In this document: positions 34,183 through 40,723 of the stretch, piece by piece
How positions within the stretch are numbered: the first letter of the stretch is position 1
Layout of the letters: the number at the start of each line of letters is the position of its first letter
From: Flavonifractor avicola
GTDB taxonomy: Bacteria; Bacillota; Clostridia; Oscillospirales; Oscillospiraceae
Reading direction: 5' to 3'
DNA: 64,000 nt
Assembly (NCBI GenBank): GCA_019116915.1
Contig: DXAS01000126.1
Span: forward strand, 1 to 64,000
Notes under the pieces: model-generated
Told to the model about the DNA's origin: nothing
Databases searched by the model: none
Seen by the model: the letters and a program-made list of their open reading frames with translations, nothing else
Position numbers and translations under genes: made by a program

Positions 34183-35579
34183 TGGGAGACCTCCTCTTTC
34201 TTCACATATTGGGTCACGTCATTGATCCAGGCCTTGGAGCGGAACCGGGGCACACCCACAATAAATTTGGTGATCTGCTCCATGATAACGCCCACATACA
34301 CCCAGAAGACACCCCACTTCAGCACCAGACCGAAGAGGGCGGACAGGGGAAGGGCCACCAGCCACAGGGGGCACACGTCGATGAGGGAGGCCGCCCGCAC
34401 GTCGCCGCCGCCCCGGAGCACGCCCACGGTGTTTACCGAGTTGAAGGCCCGCAGGGGGAGGCAGACGCCGATCATGGTGAGCATCATGGTGGCAATCTCT
34501 CCCGCCATGGGGGACAGATGGAAGAAGGGATAGACCAGGGTGGGGAAGAAGGTGTGGGTAAAGGTGACCAGCAGCCCGCCGATCACCAGGCCGCAGATCA
34601 TGGCCAGAGTGTTCAAAGTGGCCCCGATCTCATAGAGGTGTTCCCGGCGCCCGGCGCCGATCTCACGGCCGATAATGATGGCGGTGGTGCCGCCCACGGC
34701 GAAAATAGCCACGGTGCACAGATCCTCCAGATTGCCTGCCAGAGCCCGGGCTGCCAGGATCTCGGTGGAGTTTTCCATATGGCCCATGACCACCTTGTGC
34801 ATGGAGGTGCCCAGGCCCCACAGGGTTTCGTTGAGGACCACCGGGCCGGAATAGCGGAAAAACTTCTGGATCAGGGGGCGTCCCGGCCGGAACATGAGGG
34901 TGGGCTTGAGCTTGAACCGCTTGTTGGTGAGGGCATAGGTCATGGTGATACCGAACTCCAGGATACGGGAGAGCAGGGTGGCAAAGGCCGCGCCCGCCAC
35001 CCCCAGAGCGGGGGCGCCCAGATTACCGAAAATGAACACCCAGTTCAGGAAGGTGTTGGCGGCCATGGAGGTGGCAAAGACGATCATGCCCAGTTTGGGG
35101 TTCTCCATAGAGCGGTGGGCGCCCACATACACACCGGTGAGGCTGTTAAAGAGGTAGGAGGGGCCTACGATGCGGGCGTAGCTGGCAGCCAGAGGGATCA
35201 GCTCTTCATTATCGGTGAGCAGGCCCATAAGCTGGGTGGGGAAAAAGCACATGATGATGGCAAACAGAGCGGCAATGGCTCCCGCCACATAGCAGCCGAT
35301 GCCGATGACCCGGTTGATGGTATCGGTGTCCTTCTTGCCCCAGAACTGGCTGATGAGCACCGAGGAGCCGCTTTGCAGTCCAAAAATCACCAGCTGAATG
35401 ACAAACACCGGCAGATTGGCCTGGGCCACAGCGGCCAGAGGGGCCTCTCCCAGGCTGCCTACCATAAACGTATCCACCAAACCCAGCAGGGTGGTGCACA
35501 GATTTTGCAGCAGGATGGGCAGGGCCAGTGATACCACATTGCGGTAAAAAGCCCGTCCCCGGTTCATGTAGGAAAACAA
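34179..35579 (-). CDS. MATE-family multidrug / toxic compound efflux protein
   Basis: Predicted 466-residue exporter with twelve TMs in two six-TM halves, driven by Na+ or H+. N-terminal landmarks are LALPILLQNLCTTLLGLVDTFMVG and GLQSGSSVLISQFWGKKD; the second half has GPVVLNETLWGLGTSMHKVVMG and GGTTAIIIGREIGAGR. The start is uncertain: TTG at 35577-35579 sits 5-6 nt after GAGGTG, whereas the ATG at 35565-35567 is too far from it. The TTG is kept. It follows the cysteine desulfurase stop by 4 nt and overlaps the MBL gene, forming a three-gene operon. Exported compound unknown. Confidence 0.92.
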   Translation of the reverse strand: MFSYMNRGRAFYRNVVSLALPILLQNLCTTLLGLVDTFMVGSLGEAPLAAVAQANLPVFVIQLVIFGLQSGSSVLISQFWGKKDTDTINRVIGIGCYVAGAIAALFAIIMCFFPTQLMGLLTDNEELIPLAASYARIVGPSYLFNSLTGVYVGAHRSMENPKLGMIVFATSMAANTFLNWVFIFGNLGAPALGVAGAAFATLLSRILEFGITMTYALTNKRFKLKPTLMFRPGRPLIQKFFRYSGPVVLNETLWGLGTSMHKVVMGHMENSTEILAARALAGNLEDLCTVAIFAVGGTTAIIIGREIGAGRREHLYEIGATLNTLAMICGLVIGGLLVTFTHTFFPTLVYPFFHLSPMAGEIATMMLTMIGVCLPLRAFNSVNTVGVLRGGGDVRAASLIDVCPLWLVALPLSALFGLVLKWGVFWVYVGVIMEQITKFIVGVPRFRSKAWINDVTQYVKKEEVSQ

Positions 35580-35583
35580 ATCC

Positions 35584-36708
35584 TCACCTCATTGCGATCC
35601 GAGTCTGTGTGATCTCCGTGAGGGCGGCGGCCAGAGCGTCGGCATCCTCACAGGTGCTGTCGGGGGAGAAGGAGATGCGCAGTACACCCATCAGGGTGCG
35701 TTTGGGCAGGCCCAGAGCGGCAAAGACGTGGCTGGGCTTGCCCTTGTGGCAGGCCGAGCCGGAGGAGACGTAGATCCCCCGGTCGGACAGATCCCGCACC
35801 AGCATTTCGCTGGGATAGCCAGGCAGAGAAATGGCACAGATGTGGGGAGCGTCGCCGGGGCTGACCACCTCCAGGCCGGGAACAGAGGAGAGAACCTCCA
35901 GGGCGTGGGCCTTTACAGCTGCGATGCGAGCGGGCGCGTCGGTGTCCCAGGCCTCACAGGCAGCGGCCAGGGCGGCCAGCTGAGCAGTAGGCTCGGTGCC
36001 GGAACGCAGGCCGTTTTCCTGTCCGCCTCCCAGCAGCAGGGGCTTCAGGTCCAGACCCTTGCGGATGTACTGGGCGCCGATACCCTTGGGCGCCCGGATC
36101 TTGTGGCCGCTGATGGTGAGCAGATCCACCCCCAGCTCTTTGGGGGTGAAGGGGACCTTTAAAAAGGCCTGCACCGCGTCGCAGTGGAGCAGGGCGGGGC
36201 AGTGGGCGGCCTTGATGGCCTGAGCGGCCTCCGCCACTGGCAAGAGAGTACCCAGCTCATTGTTTACCAGCATCATGGACACCAGTACCGTGTCGGGCCG
36301 CAGGGTGGCCTTCAGATCGTCGATGGAGACGTGGCCGGACTTGTCCGGCTTTAAGTAGGTGACCTCATAGCCCTGGGCGGCCAGAGCACGGATGGGCTCC
36401 AGCACGGCGGAGTGCTCGGTGGCGGTGGTGATGATATGTTTCCCGCTCCGCTTCCCATGCTCCACGGCGGCCCGGATGGCCCAGTTGTCTCCCTCGGTAC
36501 CGCAGGAGGTGAAGGTCAGTTCCTCCGGCAGACAGCCCAGCCTGTCCGCCACCACGGCACGGTACTCCTTTACTTTAGCGGCGGCGGCCTGGCCGATGGC
36601 ATAGCCGGAGGAGGGGTTGCCGTAGCCCTCCGTCATGGCCTCATAGGCCGCTTTGGCCGCCTGGGGACACACCGGCGTGGTGGCGGCGTTATCGAGATAG
36701 ATGGACAT
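35584..36708 (-). CDS. Cysteine desulfurase (NifS/IscS-like), class V aminotransferase fold
   Basis: Predicted 374-residue PLP enzyme releasing sulfur from cysteine for Fe-S clusters or thiolated tRNA. The N-terminus is YLDNAATTPVCPQA, the PLP-binding region has TEHSAVLEPI and LLHCDAVQAF, and the PLP lysine is in TISGHKIRAPKG. The mobile loop Cys that carries the persulfide is in VSSGSACHKGK, and the protein is of IscS/NifS length. It heads an operon with a MATE transporter and MBL hydrolase rather than with iscU or thiI, so its sulfur acceptor is not shown by context. A consensus promoter lies 45 nt upstream, and GAGGTG precedes the ATG. Confidence 0.93.
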   Translation of the reverse strand: MSIYLDNAATTPVCPQAAKAAYEAMTEGYGNPSSGYAIGQAAAAKVKEYRAVVADRLGCLPEELTFTSCGTEGDNWAIRAAVEHGKRSGKHIITTATEHSAVLEPIRALAAQGYEVTYLKPDKSGHVSIDDLKATLRPDTVLVSMMLVNNELGTLLPVAEAAQAIKAAHCPALLHCDAVQAFLKVPFTPKELGVDLLTISGHKIRAPKGIGAQYIRKGLDLKPLLLGGGQENGLRSGTEPTAQLAALAAACEAWDTDAPARIAAVKAHALEVLSSVPGLEVVSPGDAPHICAISLPGYPSEMLVRDLSDRGIYVSSGSACHKGKPSHVFAALGLPKRTLMGVLRISFSPDSTCEDADALAAALTEITQTRIAMR

Positions 36709-36752
36709 GAACAGTCACCTCAGACAAAAAAAGTGCGGTTTCGCAATTCTTC

Positions 36753-36781
36753 ATTGTAGCCTTATACAGAAGGAAAGTCAA
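36753..36781 (-). promoter_or_regulatory. Sigma-A promoter of the cysteine desulfurase operon
   Basis: On the minus strand TTGACT, 17-bp spacer, TACAAT, 45 nt before the start codon. Confidence 0.8.
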
Positions 36782-36828
36782 GGCGGCAGAATTGTGGAAA
36801 ACAGACGTGACAGTTTATCCCATAGCGC

Positions 36829-36857
36829 TTGACAAGCGGAAGAGAGGATAATATACT
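36829..36857 (+). promoter_or_regulatory. Sigma-A promoter of the flavodiiron gene
   Basis: TTGACA, 17-bp spacer, TATACT, 50 nt before the start codon. Near-consensus, suggesting high basal expression. Confidence 0.85.
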
Positions 36858-36906
36858 GTGACCTGCTAGGAAATAATTTTTGACAATAAGAAAGGAAGGA
36901 ACCACC

Positions 36907-38277
36907 ATGAGCGCCATCAAGCTGCGTGAAAATCTCTGGTCTGTGGGCGTCCTCAACCCGGCCCTGCGGGTCTTTGACATCGTAATGGAATCCAAATATG
37001 GTACCTCCTACAATGCCTACCTGCTGACGGGAGAGAAGAACGTCCTGATCGAGACGGTACATACCGACTATTTTGATGAATATCTGGACAACATCCGCCA
37101 GGTCATTCCTGTGGAGGATGTGGATTACCTGATTATGAACCACAACGAGCCCGACCACTCGGGCAGCGTGGCCAAGCTGATGGCTGTCTGCCCCAAGCTG
37201 GAGATCATCGCCACCAAGGCGGGCAAGAAGCACCTGCAGGATATCACCAACCTGGATCTGCCCTGCCGTACCGTGGCTGCCGGCGATACCCTGGACCTGG
37301 GCAACCGGGTGCTGGAGTTCATCCCCTCTCCCATGCTCCACTGGGCCGACTCCATGTTTACCTGGGACAAGGCGGGCAAGACCCTCTTTACCTGCGACTT
37401 CCTGGGCGCTCATTTCTGTGAGCCCACCATGCTGGATAAGAACATCCACGACAAGGCCGCCTATGAGGGCGAGTTTGCCTACTACTACGCCGGTATCTTC
37501 GGGCCCTTCAAGCCCAGCGTGCTGGCCGGCCTGGACAAGATGCCCGCCGACGTGGAGCTGGTTTGCCCCAGCCACGGCCCCTGCCTGACTGAGACCATCG
37601 GCAAGGCCAAGGAGCTCTACCGCACCTGGAGCACCCCCGCTCCCAAGACCCAGCGCACCGCCTTTGTAGTGTATGCCTCCGCCTACGGCTGCACCCGCAC
37701 TCTGGCGGAAGCTGCCGCCAAGGCTCTGGAGGGTGAGGGCTACGCCGTCACCACCGCCGACGTCACCGTGGTGCCCTATGCCGAGTGCGTGAAGCTGGCC
37801 CATGAGGCCGACGTGCTGTTGGTGGGTTCCCCCACCATCAACCGTGCCGCCCCCAAGGCTGTGTGGGATGTGCTCACCTCCATTGATCCCATCAACCTGA
37901 AGGGCAAGGCCGCCGGCGCCTTTGGTGCCTACGGCTGGAGCGGCGAGGCTGCCCCCATGCTCCACACCTTCCTGAAGGGCCTGCGCTATGCCGCCCCCGA
38001 GGCTCCCTTCCGGGTGCTCTTCACTCCCACCCAGGCCGACCTGGATGCCATGGCCGAGTATGCCAAGTCTGTGGCCGCCCTGTGCACCGTGCCGGTGGAC
38101 GCCCCCAAGACCGAGGGTGGCAAGTGGGTGTGCGCCCTGTGCGGCTACATCTATGATCCCGCTGAGGGCGACCCCGCCCACGGCGTGGCCCCCGGTACCC
38201 CCTGGGAGCAGGTGCCCTCCTCCTGGTCCTGCCCCCTGTGCGGCGTGGACAAGGAGATGTTCAAGAAGGCCGAGTAA
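36907..38277 (+). CDS. Flavodiiron protein (FprA/FDP) with C-terminal rubredoxin domain
   Basis: Predicted 456-residue oxygen- or NO-scavenging enzyme of anaerobes. The N-terminal MBL-like domain (about 1-245) holds the diiron ligands beginning His79-x-Glu81-x-Asp83-His84 (MNHNEPDHSGS), a later Asp in LFTCDFLGAHF and His in CPSHGPC. A flavodoxin domain (about 255-400) follows with VVYASAYGCTRTLAEAAA and SPTINRAAP. The C-terminus (about 408-456) is a complete rubredoxin with CALCGYIYDP and CPLCG cysteine pairs, so the enzyme carries its own electron-transfer partner. The ATG at 36907 follows AAGGAAGGA. It diverges from the cysteine desulfurase operon. This domain order is known from some clostridia and from E. 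coli flavorubredoxin. Confidence 0.95.
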   Translation: MSAIKLRENLWSVGVLNPALRVFDIVMESKYGTSYNAYLLTGEKNVLIETVHTDYFDEYLDNIRQVIPVEDVDYLIMNHNEPDHSGSVAKLMAVCPKLEIIATKAGKKHLQDITNLDLPCRTVAAGDTLDLGNRVLEFIPSPMLHWADSMFTWDKAGKTLFTCDFLGAHFCEPTMLDKNIHDKAAYEGEFAYYYAGIFGPFKPSVLAGLDKMPADVELVCPSHGPCLTETIGKAKELYRTWSTPAPKTQRTAFVVYASAYGCTRTLAEAAAKALEGEGYAVTTADVTVVPYAECVKLAHEADVLLVGSPTINRAAPKAVWDVLTSIDPINLKGKAAGAFGAYGWSGEAAPMLHTFLKGLRYAAPEAPFRVLFTPTQADLDAMAEYAKSVAALCTVPVDAPKTEGGKWVCALCGYIYDPAEGDPAHGVAPGTPWEQVPSSWSCPLCGVDKEMFKKAE

Positions 38278-38285
38278 ATCATATA

Positions 38286-38334
38286 AACAAAAAAACGCAG
38301 GCTGCGCATAGTGCGCAGCCTGCGTTTTTTGTTT
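38286..38334. terminator. Bidirectional terminator after the flavodiiron gene
   Basis: Long stem AAAAACGCAGGCTGCGCA / TGCGCAGCCTGCGTTTTT with a 3-nt loop, with A-rich and T-rich flanks. It serves this gene and the convergent gene at 38339. Confidence 0.95.
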
Positions 38335-38338
38335 GAGA

Positions 38339-38818
38339 TTACGCGGGGACAAGAGCAGTAAGCGAAGTGATCAGGTCCTTTACCATGCCGGTGGGGATGA
38401 TGTAATAGGCATAGCTTTTGGTGCTGTGGCCGGAGTAGCCGTCATAGAAGGCGGCCTTGCCGTTCGACCAGAGGGAAAGTTCATAGAGCTCCCCGAAGTG
38501 CATGACCAGCTCCGCATCTTCGGTTTGAAATGCGGAGGTAGAGGTCCACTGGTCGGTATGGAGCAGTTCGCTGAGGCCGGAGTGAGCCGGTACCTGGTAC
38601 GCGGTATCCTGCCAGTAGACGGTGGCCCCGGCGTCCAGCTGGGCCTGGGCGCTCTGGGGTGTGAGGGACGGGTTGTCCTTGCGCATGAACTGGGGAGGAC
38701 CGAACAGGCTGCACCACATCCAGAACATAGCGGCCCCCAGCAGGACCAGAGAAATCAAAGTTGCAACCAGGGCGACCAGCGTCCTGCGTTTGAGCGTACG
38801 GGCGTAATCTTCCGTCAT
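38339..38818 (-). CDS. Hypothetical single-pass membrane protein
   Basis: Predicted 159 residues. A short basic cytoplasmic N-terminus (TEDYARTLKRRTL) leads into one TM (about 14-38, LVALVATLISLVLLGAAMFWMW). The remaining 120 residues should be extracytoplasmic, with no cysteine pair or known motif and with beta-like stretches (ATVYWQDTAYQV, AELVMHFGELYELSLW). I do not recognise a family. It lies 106 nt downstream of the anti-sigma-like gene on the same strand and could share its transcript, but it also has an extended -10 box (TGGTATACT at about 38841). AAGGAGGGA precedes the ATG. Confidence 0.75.
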   Translation of the reverse strand: MTEDYARTLKRRTLVALVATLISLVLLGAAMFWMWCSLFGPPQFMRKDNPSLTPQSAQAQLDAGATVYWQDTAYQVPAHSGLSELLHTDQWTSTSAFQTEDAELVMHFGELYELSLWSNGKAAFYDGYSGHSTKSYAYYIIPTGMVKDLITSLTALVPA

Positions 38819-38840
38819 GGTACATCCCTCCTTTTGCTCC

Positions 38841-38849
38841 AGTATACCA
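38841..38849 (-). promoter_or_regulatory. Extended -10 promoter element before the 159-residue membrane protein gene
   Basis: TGGTATACT on the minus strand, about 22 nt before the start codon, with no good -35 box, as expected for an extended -10 promoter. The gap up to 38924 also contains an inverted repeat GTAAC / GTTAC around a run of C. Confidence 0.45.
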
Positions 38850-38924
38850 GTGCGGCAGGCGGGATGGGTAACAGGGGGGTTACATCTTTGTGACGATTTT
38901 CGGTCAAAAAGGGGAAGAAGCTCT

Positions 38925-40127
38925 TTAGAGCAGATCCTCAGGGGTCATGTGAGCCAGACCGTCGTTGCAATACCGCCGGTAGGGCACCTCGTCCTGATAC
39001 TCCGGGTCAATGGCGGGGACGTAGGCAACGCCAACCCCGGTAAAGGGGGAGGGGTCCACCCCGTCAAACACCCAGTCGGCGATGACCTCATCCCAGTAAT
39101 CCTGGGTATAGAGGATGCGGTATACGGGCTGGAAGTAGGGCTGACCCATAGTGAGATCATATTCCAGTTCAACTAGCAAGACGGTTGCCTGGTCGGGGTG
39201 GGAGGTATAGTGGCATCCCCAGTAGTCCCCAGAGAGGAAGGAAGCTACGGCCTCCGCCTCCGAACGGAGGGGATAGGTAGATATGCTTTCAGCAGGGGGG
39301 AGATAGATCCTCAGGGTGCTGTCCGTGGACTCCATGCACTGGAACGCGGTGTCCCAGATCTGTTCCTCCAGAGGGGCGTCCGGATCTCGAACCACGGTGG
39401 TCCAGGTAGTGCGGGCCATGCCATCGAAACCGTAGGTCTCCGATTTGCTGGTGTACACTGCCGGGGCGGCAGCCTGATTTTCCGATCTGGAAGCTGCAGC
39501 TTGGACCAGAGCCTGCAGGGCCCGATCATGGATGGCGGTCAGGTCGGGAGAATCATAAAGGTACAGGTCGTACATACCTCTCAGCCACAGCTTGGTGCCG
39601 TCGGCACATTCCGCCCTCAAAGTGGGTTCCCGGCCCATGGTTTCTTCCCCATAGCTGGCTGTCCATTCAACATCAGTGATGGTAAGCCCCAGGATTCCTG
39701 CCCATTGATCCAGCAGGGTGCGCTGCTCCTCCTCGGTGGGGATGGGATTTTCATAGACGGGCAGCTCGGTCAGTTCATCCAGACGTCCCGCGGAGGGGGA
39801 GTTTGCGGCCAGATTTCCCGGATTAGTGACGAAGGAAAAACTTTCGTCCCACACCTTGGGCATACCGGGGGTGGGCGTAGGGGTCACCACCGGCTCCGGG
39901 GTGTGGGCCACGCCGGGGCCGTCGGGGTCCACTTCGGTCCGGCCGGACAGCCATACGCCCCCGGTGACTGCTACAGCCAGGACCGCCGCCGTGGCGACGA
40001 TGGCCAAAGGCTTACGGGAGGGCCGCTTTTGTCCCTGAGCCTGCTTCATGGCAGCCAGAGTGCGCTCCCGCCAGGCGGGGGAGGGGGTCACACCGCCCAG
40101 AGTGCTGCGGTAATCTTTGCTGTTCAT
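38925..40127 (-). CDS. Membrane-anchored probable anti-sigma factor (module 2)
   Basis: Predicted 400-residue protein whose ATG overlaps the ECF sigma stop by 4 nt. A cytoplasmic N-terminus of about 40 residues (SKDYRSTLGGVTPSPAWRERTLAAM) has no zinc motif; one TM follows (about 43-62, LAIVATAAVLAVAVTGGVWLSG). A Pro/Thr-rich linker (about 65-85) precedes a large extracytoplasmic region. Layout and size match the gene at 7358, though the outer domains are only loosely similar. AAGGAGGA sits 6 nt before the ATG at 40127; an ATG two codons earlier abuts the ribosome site and is less likely. Anti-sigma role is inferred from position and topology. Confidence 0.75.
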   Translation of the reverse strand: MNSKDYRSTLGGVTPSPAWRERTLAAMKQAQGQKRPSRKPLAIVATAAVLAVAVTGGVWLSGRTEVDPDGPGVAHTPEPVVTPTPTPGMPKVWDESFSFVTNPGNLAANSPSAGRLDELTELPVYENPIPTEEEQRTLLDQWAGILGLTITDVEWTASYGEETMGREPTLRAECADGTKLWLRGMYDLYLYDSPDLTAIHDRALQALVQAAASRSENQAAAPAVYTSKSETYGFDGMARTTWTTVVRDPDAPLEEQIWDTAFQCMESTDSTLRIYLPPAESISTYPLRSEAEAVASFLSGDYWGCHYTSHPDQATVLLVELEYDLTMGQPYFQPVYRILYTQDYWDEVIADWVFDGVDPSPFTGVGVAYVPAIDPEYQDEVPYRRYCNDGLAHMTPEDLL

Positions 40128-40609
40128 GCCCATTCCTCCTTCAGCGCGTCTTTCAGTTTGGCTCTGGCCCGGCTCAGCCGGGAGAGCACCGTGTTCCGGG
40201 GACAGCCCAGCAGTTGGGCGATCTCGGCGGCGGTATAGCCCTCGATGTAGTGGAGGTACACCGGCCAGCGGTATTTGGGAGGTAAGGCGGCCACCGCCTC
40301 CCAGGTGCCGCCGGTCTCCGGCGGTGGGGCGGCCTGACGGGCCTCCTCCAGAGGAACGGTGCGCCTGTGCCAGGGGGAGCGCCCCCAGCTTTTGCAGCGG
40401 TTGGCGGTGGCCCGGATGAGCCAGGCTTTCAGGTGGGTCTCATCGGCAAAGCGGGGGTCGCACTGGATGAGGCTCACAAAGACCTCCTGGGCCACGTCCT
40501 CCCCGTCGGCCACGCTGCCGGTGCCCTGGATGGCCATGCGGTAGACCAGCGGGCCGTAGCGGTCCAGGATCTCCTCACAGGAGAGAGAATTGCCATTGAG
40601 GGTGGGCAT
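40124..40609 (-). CDS. ECF-subfamily RNA polymerase sigma factor (module 2)
   Basis: Predicted 161-residue group 4 sigma factor with region 2 (about 15-80, LVYRMAIQGTGSVADGEDVAQEVF, KAWLIRATANRCKS) and region 4 (about 105-155, WPVYLHYIEGYTAAEIAQLLG then NTVLSRLSRARAKL). It is clearly paralogous to the sigma at 6894. The ATG at 40607-40609 has AAGGGAG 8 nt upstream; a GTG three codons earlier overlaps that site. The only promoter-like sequence upstream is ECF-like (TGCAAT, 17 bp, CGCTTT), so autoregulation is plausible. Confidence 0.93.
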   Translation of the reverse strand: MPTLNGNSLSCEEILDRYGPLVYRMAIQGTGSVADGEDVAQEVFVSLIQCDPRFADETHLKAWLIRATANRCKSWGRSPWHRRTVPLEEARQAAPPPETGGTWEAVAALPPKYRWPVYLHYIEGYTAAEIAQLLGCPRNTVLSRLSRARAKLKDALKEEWA

Positions 40610-40641
40610 TGCGTTCACTCCCTTCTTGTCCTTCTGCCTAG

Positions 40642-40670
40642 AAAGCGCGGCGGCGGGCCAAATGATTGCA
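40642..40670 (-). promoter_or_regulatory. Candidate ECF-type promoter of sigma gene 2
   Basis: On the minus strand TGCAAT, 17-bp spacer, CGCTTT, 33 nt before the sigma start. It is similar in form to the element before sigma gene 1 (6840-6868). No sigma-A promoter is visible here. Confidence 0.35.
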
Positions 40671-40677
40671 TCCGGGT

Positions 40678-40708
40678 AAAAAAAGCGGGCGGCCTTTTGG
40701 CCGCCCGC
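40678..40708 (-). terminator. Terminator of glgP (end of glycogen operon)
   Basis: Perfect 10-bp stem GCGGGCGGCC / GGCCGCCCGC with 4-nt loop and seven T on the minus strand, 16 nt past the glgP stop codon. Confidence 0.93.
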
Positions 40709-40723
40709 GGAATCGCAGGTGAT

